DNA from: AP-15 sp963781215
GTDB lineage: Bacteria > Pseudomonadota > Alphaproteobacteria > ATCC43930 > CGMCC-115725
Length of the DNA stretch: 64,000 bases
Assembly: GCA_963781215.1 (NCBI GenBank)
Contig: CAWAFE010000028.1
Span: 1 to 64,000, forward strand
Reading direction: 5' to 3'
Below the pieces are notes generated by a model. The model was not told the DNA's origin. It made no database searches and saw only the letters and a program-made list of their open reading frames with translations. Positions 50,764 through 59,295 of this stretch are shown here, in pieces; the first letter of the stretch is position 1; every line of letters starts with the position of its first letter. The position numbers were made by a program, and so were the translations under genes.

Positions 50764-52029
50764 TCAGGCGAAGCGGGTCGGGCTGAAGGGGGCGATGTCG
50801 ATCGAGGGCGGGCGGCCGGCGACGAGGTCGGCGACGACCCTGCCGGTCATCGGCGCCGAGGTCATGCCGACATGGCCGTGGCCGAAGGCGTAGATCACAT
50901 CTCGTGTCGCCGCCGAGGGGCCTAGCGCCGGGAGCGAGTTGGGGAGGCTCGGGCGGTGACCCATCCACATTGAGAGCCGCTCCTCGGGGTGGTCGGCGGG
51001 GAGGCCGGGCAGCATCTTGCGGCCCTGCTGCAAGAGGATCCGGGCGCGGCGCCAATCGGGCGGTGCGGCGAGACCGGCGAGCTCGACGGTGCCGGCAAAG
51101 CGCAGCCCGGTATCCATCGGTGTGGCGACGAACTTGCCGTCGGCATCGGCGGTCGGAATGCGCGGCATGACCTCCGGATCGCGGATCATCAGGTGATAGC
51201 CGCGCTCGGTTTCGAGCGGGATATGGTCGCCGAGCGAGGCGGCCAGCGGCTTCGACCAGGCGCCGGCGCAGACAACCGCGGCGTCGGCCGGCAGATCGCC
51301 GGCGTCGGTGCGGATCGCGGCGAGGCGTCGGCCTTCGAGCCGAAACCCGGACGCCCGCGCGCGCACCAATTCGCCGCCCGAGCGCAGAAATTGCCCGAGC
51401 AGGCGCTCGACGAGGCCGAGCGGGTTTGAGGTGTGCCCGTTCTCGCGCACCAGGATGCCGCGGACATAATCGCGCGACAATGTCGGCTCGAGCTGGCGCA
51501 ATTCGTCGGCGTCGAACTCGTCGGTCTCGACCCCGTTCTCGCGCCGCAATTCCCAGGCGAGCCGGTCTTTTTCCAGGCTCTGCGTCGAGCGGTAGACATA
51601 GAGATGGCCGAGACGGTGGACGAGGTCCTGCGCACCCGCGTCGCGGATGAGCGGCTGCAACGCCTCGAGCGTGGCGCCAACCAGCGGGCGCAAGGCGCGG
51701 GCCTGAGCGTGGACCTTCTCGGGTGTGCCGGCGCGGATGAAGCGCCAAAGCCAGGGTGCGATGACCGGCAGATAGCGCCACCGCAGCGACAACGGGCCGA
51801 TCGGGTCGAACAGCCAGCGCGGCACGTTATGGATCACGCCCGGCATCGAAACCGGGGTCACCGACGAGGCGTTCAATGCGCCGGCATTGCCGAACGAGGC
51901 GCCGTGGCCGGGCTCGCCGCTCTCGACGATGAAAACGCTGTGGCCGTCGCGCTGCAGCCAGCTCGCGGCGCACACGCCGACCATGCCGGCGCCGATCACG
52001 CCGACCCTCTTGCCGCCCTCCGCCGCCAC
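50764..52029 (-). CDS. D-amino acid dehydrogenase-like FAD oxidoreductase
   Basis: A 421-residue flavoprotein of the DadA/DAO family. FAD motif VGVIGAGMVGVCAASWLQRD followed by VESGEPGHGASFGNAGALNA, typical DadA. It also has ETERGYHLMIRDPEVMPRIP and the C-terminal YAFGHGHVGMTSAPMTGRVV with the second FAD contact. Start is GTG 52029 after GAGGGCGG. It would deaminate D-amino acids (or a related substrate such as hydroxyproline) and pass electrons to quinone. It follows rplQ and a 41-codon gene on the same strand, so it may be read from the ribosomal transcript. No alanine racemase gene is near. Confidence 0.88.
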   Translation of the reverse strand: MAAEGGKRVGVIGAGMVGVCAASWLQRDGHSVFIVESGEPGHGASFGNAGALNASSVTPVSMPGVIHNVPRWLFDPIGPLSLRWRYLPVIAPWLWRFIRAGTPEKVHAQARALRPLVGATLEALQPLIRDAGAQDLVHRLGHLYVYRSTQSLEKDRLAWELRRENGVETDEFDADELRQLEPTLSRDYVRGILVRENGHTSNPLGLVERLLGQFLRSGGELVRARASGFRLEGRRLAAIRTDAGDLPADAAVVCAGAWSKPLAASLGDHIPLETERGYHLMIRDPEVMPRIPTADADGKFVATPMDTGLRFAGTVELAGLAAPPDWRRARILLQQGRKMLPGLPADHPEERLSMWMGHRPSLPNSLPALGPSAATRDVIYAFGHGHVGMTSAPMTGRVVADLVAGRPPSIDIAPFSPTRFA

Positions 52030-52038
52030 CGGCCGCCC

Positions 52039-52164
52039 TCACCAGAGCGGGTAGATGTTCTTGGCGTCCTTCTCGGAAGGGCGGCGGCGGGAGGCGCGGA
52101 GCCGGGCCGCGGCGACGGCGGCGAGGCCGGCGACCGCCAGGGCCAGCAATATCCACAATTCCAT
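52039..52164 (-). CDS. 41-residue membrane peptide
   Basis: Starts MELWILLALAVAGLAAVAAA, a single hydrophobic helix, followed by RLRASRRRPSEKDAKNIYPL and a final W, a basic cytoplasmic tail. GGGGACCGACG precedes ATG 52164. It sits between rplQ and the dadA-like gene, 31 bases after the rplQ stop and 9 bases before the dadA start. Its size and composition suit a small bitopic membrane protein. Function is unknown; there is no recognisable family. Confidence 0.55.
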   Translation of the reverse strand: MELWILLALAVAGLAAVAAARLRASRRRPSEKDAKNIYPLW

Positions 52165-52170
52165 CGTCGG

Positions 52171-52188
52171 TCCCCGCTTTTTCGGGGT
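52171..52188 (-). terminator. Short hairpin after rplQ, possible weak terminator
   Basis: CCCCG and CGGGG form a 5-bp stem around an A-rich hexanucleotide loop (minus strand) just after the rplQ stop. There is no following U-run, so it would at best attenuate transcription into the genes downstream. Confidence 0.3.
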
Positions 52189-52195
52189 CAGCCGG

Positions 52196-52621
52196 TCAGG
52201 CCGCCGCGGCCTCTTCCTTGTCCTCGGTGCCGGTCGGGCCGGAATCCTTGCCCTTGGCCTCGGGATCGCGGTCGACCAGCTCGATGACCGCCATCGCCGC
52301 GTCGTCGCCGTAGCGGAACCCAGCCTTGACAATGCGGATATAGCCGCCGGCCCGGCTGGCGTAGCGCTGGGCCAGCGTCGTCATCAACTTGTCGGCCAGT
52401 TTCGCGTCCTGCAGCTTGGCGATCGCCCGGCGCCGGTTGGCGAGGCCGCCGTGCTTGCCCAAGGTGATCAGCTTCTCGACGATCGGGCGCAGATCCTTCG
52501 CCTTGGGCAGGGTCGTGCGGATTTGCTCGTGCTTGATCAACGCGGCGGCGAGGTTCTCGAACATCGCCTTGCGATGCTCCGATGTGCGGCTCAGGCCGCG
52601 GCCTCTCAGTCGATGGCGCAT
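52196..52621 (-). CDS. rplQ: Large ribosomal subunit protein bL17
   Basis: 141 residues. MRHRLRGRGLSRTSEHRKAM, LIKHEQIRTTLPKAKDLRPI and RAGGYIRIVKAGFRYGDDAA are the canonical bL17 segments. An acidic, Ala-rich tail of about 25 residues is added at the C-terminus, as in other alphaproteobacteria. It ends the rpsM-rpsK-rpoA-rplQ block, 7 bases after rpoA. Confidence 0.97.
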   Translation of the reverse strand: MRHRLRGRGLSRTSEHRKAMFENLAAALIKHEQIRTTLPKAKDLRPIVEKLITLGKHGGLANRRRAIAKLQDAKLADKLMTTLAQRYASRAGGYIRIVKAGFRYGDDAAMAVIELVDRDPEAKGKDSGPTGTEDKEEAAAA

Positions 52622-52628
52622 TTTGACC

Positions 52629-53645
52629 TCAATAGGGCTCGTCGAGCCGCTTGGCCAATTCCTCGATGTTCTCGGGCGGCCAGTTGGTGATCTCCATGCC
52701 GAGATGCAGCCCCATCTGAGCCAGCACCTCCTTGATCTCGTTCAGCGACTTGCGCCCGAAATTCGGCGTCCGCAGCATCTCCGCCTCGGATTTCTGAACC
52801 AGGTCGCCGATATAGACGATGTTGTCGTTCTTGAGGCAGTTGGCCGAGCGCACCGACAATTCGAGCTCGTCGACCTTGCGCAGCAAGTTCTTGTTGAACG
52901 GCAGCTCGCTTGGCCGCGCGTCCTCGGAGGGGTGGCGCGGCTCATCGAAATTGATGAAGAGCTGGAGCTGGTCCTGCAAAATCCGCGCGGCCAGCGCCAC
53001 CGCATCCTCCGGCGTCACCGCGCCGTTGGTCTCGACCCGCATCGCCAGCCGATCGTAGTCGGTGACCTGGCCGACACGGGTGTTTTCGACCCGGTAGGAG
53101 ACCTTGCGCACCGGGCTGAACAGCGCGTCGACCGGGATCAGGCCGATCGGCGCATCCTCGGCGCGGGTCTGGGTGCCGGGCAGATAGCCCTTGCCGGTTT
53201 CGACCGTCAGCTCCATCGCGATCCGGGCGCCGTGGTCGAGGGTGCAGATCACCAGCTCGGGGTTCATGATGTCGATGTCGTGCCCGGTCTCGATCGCGCT
53301 GGCGCGAACCTCGCCGGGGCCGCTGGCGCGCAGCCGCATACGCTTGGGGCCTTCGCCGTACATCCGCAGCTCGATGCTCTTGACGTTTAGGACGATGTCG
53401 GTCACGTCCTCGAGCACGCCGGGGATCGAGGAAAATTCGTGCAGGACGCCCTCGATCTGCATCGAGGTGACGGCTGCTCCCTGCAACGACGAGAGCAGGA
53501 CCCGGCGCAGCGCGTTGCCGAGGGTGAGTCCAAAGCCGCGTTCGAGCGGCTCAGCGACGACGGTCGCAGCGCGCTTGCGGTCGTCGCCCGGCTCGACCGA
53601 CAGTTGCTTGGGTTTAATCAGGGTTTGCCAATTTCGCTGGATCAC
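52629..53645 (-). CDS. rpoA: RNA polymerase alpha subunit
   Basis: 338 residues from a GTG start at 53645, giving MIQRNWQTLIKPKQLSVEPG. The N-terminal domain shows GFGLTLGNALRRVLLSSLQG (dimer and beta contact). The C-terminal domain has SVRSANCLKNDNIVYIGDLV and EAEMLRTPNFGRKSLNEIKE with the UP-element binding Arg, Asn and Lys. The length is normal. It follows rpsK in the alpha operon arrangement; an upstream in-frame extension past the GTG would not match the family. Confidence 0.97.
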   Translation of the reverse strand: MIQRNWQTLIKPKQLSVEPGDDRKRAATVVAEPLERGFGLTLGNALRRVLLSSLQGAAVTSMQIEGVLHEFSSIPGVLEDVTDIVLNVKSIELRMYGEGPKRMRLRASGPGEVRASAIETGHDIDIMNPELVICTLDHGARIAMELTVETGKGYLPGTQTRAEDAPIGLIPVDALFSPVRKVSYRVENTRVGQVTDYDRLAMRVETNGAVTPEDAVALAARILQDQLQLFINFDEPRHPSEDARPSELPFNKNLLRKVDELELSVRSANCLKNDNIVYIGDLVQKSEAEMLRTPNFGRKSLNEIKEVLAQMGLHLGMEITNWPPENIEELAKRLDEPY

Positions 53646-53757
53646 GACTCGAACCTCGGCCGTTGAAGGCGGATGCCATCCGCAACAAGAGCCGGCAGCG
53701 AGGCTGCCGGCGTTTTCCTCGTAAAAGCCCTCCGCCGCGGCGGGGCGGGTCTGCGTG

Positions 53758-54156
53758 TCAGACGCGACGACGCTTCGGCGGGCGGCAGCCATTGTGCGGG
53801 ATCGGCGTCACATCCCGGATCGAGGTGACTGCGAACCCGACCCCCTGCAAGGCGCGCAGCGCCGATTCGCGCCCGGAGCCCGGCCCCTTGACCTCGATCT
53901 CGAGGGTGCGCATGCCGTGCTCGATCGCCTTTCGCCCGGCGTCCTCGGCCGCGACCTGCGCCGCATAGGGGGTCGATTTGCGCGAGCCTTTGAACCCCTG
54001 GCTGCCCGCCGACGACCAGGCGATCGTGTTGCCCTGCGCGTCGGTGATCGTAATCATCGTGTTGTTGAAGGTGGCGTTCACATGCGCCGTGCCCGACGTG
54101 ATGTTCTTGCGTTCGCGCCGTCGGAGGCGCGGCGCCGGAGCCGCCGTCCTTGCCAT
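53758..54156 (-). CDS. rpsK: Small ribosomal subunit protein uS11
   Basis: 132 residues. The protein has KNITSGTAHVNATFNNTMIT, SAGSQGFKGSRKSTPYAAQV and the C-terminal GCRPPKRRRV, all diagnostic of uS11, which lines the mRNA exit platform. Order rpsM-rpsK-rpoA is kept. The 112-base gap to rpoA is longer than the others in the cluster. Confidence 0.97.
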   Translation of the reverse strand: MARTAAPAPRLRRRERKNITSGTAHVNATFNNTMITITDAQGNTIAWSSAGSQGFKGSRKSTPYAAQVAAEDAGRKAIEHGMRTLEIEVKGPGSGRESALRALQGVGFAVTSIRDVTPIPHNGCRPPKRRRV

Positions 54157-54192
54157 GATCTCGTTCCGTTCGGTTGGTCAGGGTCGCGGGCG

Positions 54193-54561
54193 CTATTTCT
54201 TCTTCCCCGCGATCGGGCGGGCGGGGCCCTTGCGCGTCCGCGCGTTGGTGTGGGTGCGCTGCCCCCGCACCGGCAGCCCCCTGCGGTGCCGCAGGCCGCG
54301 ATAGCAGCCGAGATCCATCAGGCGTTTGATGTTCATCGCCACCGACCGGCGAAGGTCGCCTTCGACCGTGTATTCGCGGTCGATCAGCTCGCGCACGCGC
54401 AGAACCTCGTCATCGGTCATCTCGTGCACCCGCCGGTCGAGCGGAATATCGACGCGGTTGCATATTTCGAGCGCCTTGGTCCGCCCGATCCCATGAATAT
54501 AGGTGAGCCCGATCGGGACCCGCTTCTGATTGGGAATATTGACGCCAGCAATTCGCGCCAC
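54193..54561 (-). CDS. rpsM: Small ribosomal subunit protein uS13
   Basis: 122 residues from GTG 54561. ARIAGVNIPNQKRVPIGLTY, IHGIGRTKALEICNRVDIPL and the C-terminal RGLPVRGQRTHTNARTRKGP are canonical for uS13, which contacts the large subunit at bridge B1. Normally rpsM follows adk directly; here a 4-kb block of three metabolic genes lies between them. The 113 bases upstream of the start should hold any promoter for the rpsM-rplQ block; I did not find clear boxes. Confidence 0.97.
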   Translation of the reverse strand: MARIAGVNIPNQKRVPIGLTYIHGIGRTKALEICNRVDIPLDRRVHEMTDDEVLRVRELIDREYTVEGDLRRSVAMNIKRLMDLGCYRGLRHRRGLPVRGQRTHTNARTRKGPARPIAGKKK

Positions 54562-54674
54562 CTGCGCTTCTCCTCGAATGAGCTAGATAAGTGCGAGCGG
54601 GGTTCCTCGCAAGGGCGAGCAGTATACGGATCGAAAGCGGGGCGTCAATCCCGCGTGCGAACAGCGTGCCAACC

Positions 54675-56042
54675 CTATTCGGCCGCCACCCTGGGCAGGT
54701 CGGCGAGGGCGGCTTCGAGGAGTGCGGCATCGTACTCGCTATCTTCGAGCTTGCCCGCCATGTAGTCGATGTAGGCCTGCATGTCGAAATGGCCGTGGCC
54801 GCACAGATTGAAGAGGATCGTGCGCGCGGTCCCCTCCGCCTTGCAGCGCAGCGCCTCCTCGATCGCGCCCAGCACCGCGTGGTTGGCCTCCGGGGCCGGG
54901 AGGATGCCTTCGGTGCGGGCGAATCGGATGCCGGCCTCGAAGCAGCTCGTCTGGGTATAGGCGCGCGATTCGATCAGCCCCAGCTCCTGCAGCAGGCTGA
55001 CCAGCGGCGCCATCCCGTGATAGCGCAGCCCGCCCGCGTGAAAGCCGGGGGGCACGAAGGTCGAGCCCAGGGTGTGCATCTTGACCAGCGGCGTCAGATG
55101 CCCGGTGTCGCCGAAATCGTACGCATACCTGCCGCGCGTCAGGCTCGGGCAGGCGGACGGCTCGCAGGCGACGACGCGCGGCCGGGGACCGCCGCGCAAG
55201 CCCGCGCCGATGAACGGGAAGGCGATGCCGGCGAAATTGCTGCCGCCGCCGGTGCAGCCGACGATGACGTCGGGATAATCGCCCGCCATTTCGAGCTGGG
55301 CCATGGCCTCCTGGCCGATCACGGTCTGGTGCAGCAGCACGTGGTTGAGGACGCTGCCGAGCGAATATTTGGTGTCGTCGTTCTGTGCCGCGATTTCGAC
55401 GGCCTCGCTGATGGCGATCCCGAGGCTGCCGGGCGAATTGGGGTGCTCGGCGAGGATGCGCCGCCCGGCTTCGGTTTCGCTGCTCGGGCTCGCCACGCAC
55501 TGCGCCCCCCAGGCCTCCATCATTGCCTTACGGTAGGGCTTCTGCTCAAAGCTCACCTTGACCATGTAGACGCGCACTTCGAGCCCGAAGAGCGCGCCGG
55601 CATAAGCGAGCGCCGAGCCCCATTGGCCGGCACCCGTCTCGGTGGCGAGCCGCCTGACACCGGCTTCCTTGTTGTAAAACGCCTGCGCCACGGCGGTGTT
55701 CGGCTTGTGGCTGCCGGCCGGGCTCACACCCTCGTACTTGTAATAGATCTTCGCCGGGGTATCGAGCGCCGCTTCCAGCCGGCGCGCCCGGTAGAGCGGC
55801 GACGGGCGCCACTGGCGATAGACGTCGCGGACCGGTCCGGGAATTTCGATTTCACGCTCGCTCGACACTTCCTGCGCGATCAGCGCCGGCGGAAACAGCG
55901 GGGCCAAATCCTGCGGCCCGACCGGCTGCAAGGTTCCGGGGTGCAGCACCGGATCGGGCGGGCGCGGCAGATCGGCGACGATATTGTACCAGTCCTTCGG
56001 GATCCGGCTCTCGTCGAGCAGATATTTGATGGTGTCCGACAT
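54675..56042 (-). CDS. TrpB2-type pyridoxal-phosphate enzyme (tryptophan synthase beta-like)
   Basis: A 455-residue fold-type II PLP enzyme of the TrpB2 group. It has DWYNIVADLPRPPDPVLHPG at the start, WRPSPLYRARRLE, the Schiff-base Lys in GVSPAGSHKPNTAVAQAFYN, ATETGAGQWGSALAYAGALF, the phosphate-binding loop GCTGGGSNFAGIAFPFIGAG and a C-terminal LCGHGHFDMQAYIDYM. TrpB2 enzymes join indole (or other nucleophiles) to serine or phosphoserine without a TrpA partner. ATG 56042 is preceded by GGAGGCAAG. It is in a three-gene block with a berberine-bridge-type oxidase and a nitrilase, set inside the ribosomal cluster. No trpA or other trp gene is near. Confidence 0.9.
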   Translation of the reverse strand: MSDTIKYLLDESRIPKDWYNIVADLPRPPDPVLHPGTLQPVGPQDLAPLFPPALIAQEVSSEREIEIPGPVRDVYRQWRPSPLYRARRLEAALDTPAKIYYKYEGVSPAGSHKPNTAVAQAFYNKEAGVRRLATETGAGQWGSALAYAGALFGLEVRVYMVKVSFEQKPYRKAMMEAWGAQCVASPSSETEAGRRILAEHPNSPGSLGIAISEAVEIAAQNDDTKYSLGSVLNHVLLHQTVIGQEAMAQLEMAGDYPDVIVGCTGGGSNFAGIAFPFIGAGLRGGPRPRVVACEPSACPSLTRGRYAYDFGDTGHLTPLVKMHTLGSTFVPPGFHAGGLRYHGMAPLVSLLQELGLIESRAYTQTSCFEAGIRFARTEGILPAPEANHAVLGAIEEALRCKAEGTARTILFNLCGHGHFDMQAYIDYMAGKLEDSEYDAALLEAALADLPRVAAE

Positions 56043-56071
56043 CGGATCTTGCCTCCGTCGCGCCCCGCCGC

Positions 56072-57473
56072 TCACACGGTCGGCCTGATGTTCTGGTTGA
56101 GGCGGAACAGGTTGGTCGGATCGTGCTTGTTCTTCAGGGCGACGAGCCGGTCGTAGTGGCCGCCATAGGCTGCCCGGATCCGCGTCGTGCCCTCCTCGGC
56201 GTCGAGGTGGTTGACATAAACATCGCCGGTCGCGAACGGCTCGACCGCATTCCAGAATTCGCGCGTCCACTCGACATGCCGGGCGGTCTCGCCAGGGTCG
56301 GTCCATTGTGAGATTACGTCGTAATCCCACTGGTCCTGGCGCAGCCCGAAGGCGGTCGCGTCGCGATCCACCCGGGTCGCCGCACCGTGCATGTGGAAGA
56401 ACAGGACCATCGACATCGGCGACAGGAATTTTGCCGTTCGCGCAGATCATGACGTCGAGCATTTCGTCGCCCAGCTCCTTGAGGAAGCTCGATTTCCAGT
56501 AGCGCTGCACGCCGCCATAGGGGACGGCGGCGTCGAACAGCGTGTTGAGCTGCGCGTACGAGGTCGGGGCGATGGTATCGAGGAGCGGCGCGCCAAACCG
56601 CCGTACCGGCGCCACCACCCTTTCGCCGGCCGCCAGATCGCCGATATGGGCGACGATGACCGCGACGACCGGGGTGCCGTCGGGGGCCGTCATCAACGCC
56701 GCCGCGGCGAGCGCTTCGTCCGGGCAGCCGCGCGCAAAGTCGCGATAGAAGCGCAGCACCTCCTTGGCCTTGGCGATCGGGTGCAAGACCATGCCGGCCA
56801 CTACCGGCCCGACCGAATGCAGCCGGTACTCGAACGAGGTGGCGACGCCGAAATTGCCGCCGCCGCCGCGCAGGCCCCAGAACAGGTCCGGGTTCTCTTC
56901 GGCGCTGGCGGTCAGGAACTGGCCGTCGGCGGTGACGATGTCGGCCGACAAGAGGTTGTCGCAGCTGAGCCCGTGCTTGCCCATCAGCCAGCCGAGGCCG
57001 CCGCCCAGGGTCAGCCCCGCGATCCCGGTGGTCGAGACGACGCCGCCGGTGCTGGCGAGGCCGAAGGCCTGGGTCTCGCGGTTGTATTCGCCCCAGGTCA
57101 GGCCAGCCTCGGCCCGCGCCGTGCGCGCGCGAGGGTCGACCCGCACACTCTTCATCCCCGACAGGTCGAGCATGAGCCCGCCCTCGCAGACGGCGTTGCC
57201 GGTGATGTTGTGGCCGCCGCCCCGAACGGCGAGCAACAGACGATGCTCGCGCGCGAAGCGCACCGTGGCCATGACGTCGGCGACCCCGCCGCAGCGCGCG
57301 ATCAGCGCCGGGCGGCGGTCGATCATGCCGTTCCACACCCGGCGCGCCGCGTCGTAGCCGTCGTCGCCGGAGCGCAGCAGCGGCCCGCGCAGGCCGGCGG
57401 CAAAATCCCGGACCGCGGCCTCTTCGAGGATCGTGTCGGTGCCGTTGCTGGAGACGATACGCAAATCGGTCAT
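56072..57473 (-). pseudogene. FAD-binding oxidoreductase, berberine bridge enzyme type, one frameshift
   Basis: From ATG 57473 (MTDLRIVSSNGTDTILEEAA) the first frame shows AARRVWNGMIDRRPALIARC, LAVRGGGHNITGNAVCEGGL with the His that binds FAD covalently in this family, and GLTLGGGLGWLMGKHGLSCD, the Cys-bearing second attachment region. Near 56425 a one-base indel moves the rest to the next frame, with MSMVLFFHMHGAATRVDRDA, the BBE C-terminal NHLDAEEGTTRIRAAYGGHY and DPTNLFRLNQNIRPTV. Repaired, it would have about 466 residues. The family oxidises sugars, alkaloids or aromatic alcohols using O2. The gene lies 29 bases upstream of the TrpB2 gene. Confidence 0.87.
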
Positions 57474-57516
57474 TTCCGACCTCCCTGATATGTTTGCGGC
57501 CCGCCGTCCGCCGCGC

Positions 57517-58587
57517 TCAACCGCCCGCCGGCGGTTTCCAAATGCCGCGCTCCTGCATCAGCCGGACCTGCCGGTCGATGACCTCGCGCTTGTAGTCGGC
57601 ATGATGGCCGGGGATTTTATCGAGATAGAGGTTCTTGGGGTAGATCGGCTGCTCGTAGATGATCTGGGCGAGCTCGGCGCGGATGTCCTTGGGCCAGTTC
57701 GTCACCTGCGCGCTCTGGCGGTGGTGGCGCAACGCCTCGATGTCGATCGGCCCAGAAACGAAGGTCGATCCGTTGGTGTCACGCTGCTGGCCGACGATCC
57801 GGCCGCGATAATCGACGATCATCGACTGGCCGCCGCCGGCGTCGATCGGCGTCTCGCTGTCCGGATAGAGGTGGTAGCCGCCGATATTGGGAGCGACAAC
57901 ATACATGTTGTTTTCGAGCGCGCGCGCCCGGTTCGTGATCTCGAAGAAATCGTTCTCGGTGAAGGGTGCGGGCAAGGACGCGCGATAAACCACCTCGGCA
58001 CCGTTGAGCGCCAGGCCGCGACCGTTTTCGGGATAGCAGCCCTCCATCGCCATCATGACTCCAAGGCGCCCGATCGCGGTGTCGGCCACTGGCCAGAATG
58101 CCTGCAAGGTCCGACCGTGCTTTTCCACCCACCAGTCGAACAGATCATGCGGCGAGACCGAGCGCTCGCACGGCAAGAGGGCCGAGATCTTGTAGTGCTT
58201 CAGGATCACGCCACCATCCGGGTCGATGACGAAGCCGACATTAAAGAAGCGGTCGGGCCAGTCCTCGTGGCGCGCCTTGGCCTGAGCTATGATGAAGACG
58301 CCCCACTGCCGCGCCAGCCGTCCGAGCCGGTCGGTCTCGAGGCCGGGGATGTCGATCGCGCAGGCCCGGGCAAACTCGGCGTGGTCGGGGTCGAGAACCT
58401 CGTCGTTGAACCCTTGCAGCGCGCCCTCGGGGATCGCGACGAGACGGACCGGGATATCGAGATTGGACAGCCAGAACGCCGCCTTGGTTAGGCTCTCCAG
58501 GTGCTCCAAATTCTTTTCGATGTCCTCGCGACGGCGAATGCCCCAAAAGCTCGGGATCAGCCCGACCGCGTTATAGGGTTCGATCAT
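57517..58587 (-). CDS. Carbon-nitrogen hydrolase (nitrilase superfamily)
   Basis: A 356-residue nitrilase-fold enzyme. The Glu-Lys-Cys triad is visible as Glu in LVAIPEGALQGFND, Lys in DGGVILKHYKIS and Cys in MMAMEGCYPENGRGLALNGA. It also has ASLPAPFTENDFFEITNRAR, ALENNMYVVAPNIGGYHLYP and VDYRGRIVGQQRDTNGSTFV. The protein hydrolyses an amide, nitrile or carbamoyl bond; the branch resembles aliphatic amidases and formamidases more than true nitrilases, but the substrate is open. GGGAGGTCCGGACGG precedes ATG 58587. It is 53 bases after the adk stop and starts the three-gene insertion in the ribosomal cluster. Confidence 0.88.
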   Translation of the reverse strand: MIEPYNAVGLIPSFWGIRRREDIEKNLEHLESLTKAAFWLSNLDIPVRLVAIPEGALQGFNDEVLDPDHAEFARACAIDIPGLETDRLGRLARQWGVFIIAQAKARHEDWPDRFFNVGFVIDPDGGVILKHYKISALLPCERSVSPHDLFDWWVEKHGRTLQAFWPVADTAIGRLGVMMAMEGCYPENGRGLALNGAEVVYRASLPAPFTENDFFEITNRARALENNMYVVAPNIGGYHLYPDSETPIDAGGGQSMIVDYRGRIVGQQRDTNGSTFVSGPIDIEALRHHRQSAQVTNWPKDIRAELAQIIYEQPIYPKNLYLDKIPGHHADYKREVIDRQVRLMQERGIWKPPAGG

Positions 58588-58640
58588 GCCGTCCGGACCT
58601 CCCACACAACTTGCCCGCGTTGCCCGCGGCTTTTGCAGGC

Positions 58641-59285
58641 TTACGCGAGCAGCCCTTCGATCTCTCGCGTGACCGCGTCGATCTCGGCCATTCCGTCGAC
58701 CGAGCGCAAGAGCCCGCGCTCCCGATAATAAGGCAGGATCGGCGCCGTCTGGCGATGATAGACCTCGAACCGCGCCTTGACCGTCTCCGGGCTGTCGTCC
58801 GCCCGGCGCACGAACTCGTCGCCGCCGCAAACATCGCATACGCCGTCGACGACCGGAGTGTGATCGCGGTCGTGATAGCTCGCCCCGCATTGGCGGCAGG
58901 TGAAGCGGCCGGCCAGTCGGTCGACCAGCGCCGCTTCGTCAACCTTGATTTCGATGACGTGGTCGAGCTCGAGGCCGCGCCTGGCCAGCATCCCGTCGAG
59001 CGCCTCGGCCTGCGGTACGGTGCGCGGGAACCCATCGAGAACGAAGCCGCCGCGGCAATCCGGACCGCCAATGCGTTCGGCGATCATTTGGATGATGATG
59101 TCGTCGGGAACGAGTTGCCCGGCGTCGTAAATCGCCTTCACCCGCTGCCCGATTTCGCCGCCCGAAGCGATGGCCGCACGCACCATGTCGCCGGTGGCGA
59201 GCTGGACGATCCCGCGGCTTTGCTCGAGCCGCTTTGCCTGGGTCCCTTTCCCCGAGCCCGGCGGCCCCAAAAGGATCAGATTCAT
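58641..59285 (-). CDS. adk: Adenylate kinase
   Basis: 214 residues. P-loop MNLILLGPPGSGKGTQAKRL, NMP-binding segment QLATGDMVRAAIASG, GGFVLDGFPRTVPQAEALD, and a long LID domain with four Cys (FTCRQCG and GVCDVCGG), the zinc-binding type, followed by RRADDSPETVKARFEVYHRQ. It catalyses ATP + AMP to 2 ADP. It lies 10 bases after secY, the usual place in the spc operon of alphaproteobacteria. Confidence 0.97.
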   Translation of the reverse strand: MNLILLGPPGSGKGTQAKRLEQSRGIVQLATGDMVRAAIASGGEIGQRVKAIYDAGQLVPDDIIIQMIAERIGGPDCRGGFVLDGFPRTVPQAEALDGMLARRGLELDHVIEIKVDEAALVDRLAGRFTCRQCGASYHDRDHTPVVDGVCDVCGGDEFVRRADDSPETVKARFEVYHRQTAPILPYYRERGLLRSVDGMAEIDAVTREIEGLLA

Positions 59286-59295
59286 AAGATCAGGT

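Noticed and set aside
54591..56156. 521-codon plus-strand open frame over the TrpB2 gene
   Set aside because: Antisense shadow; TrpB2 on the other strand has all catalytic motifs.
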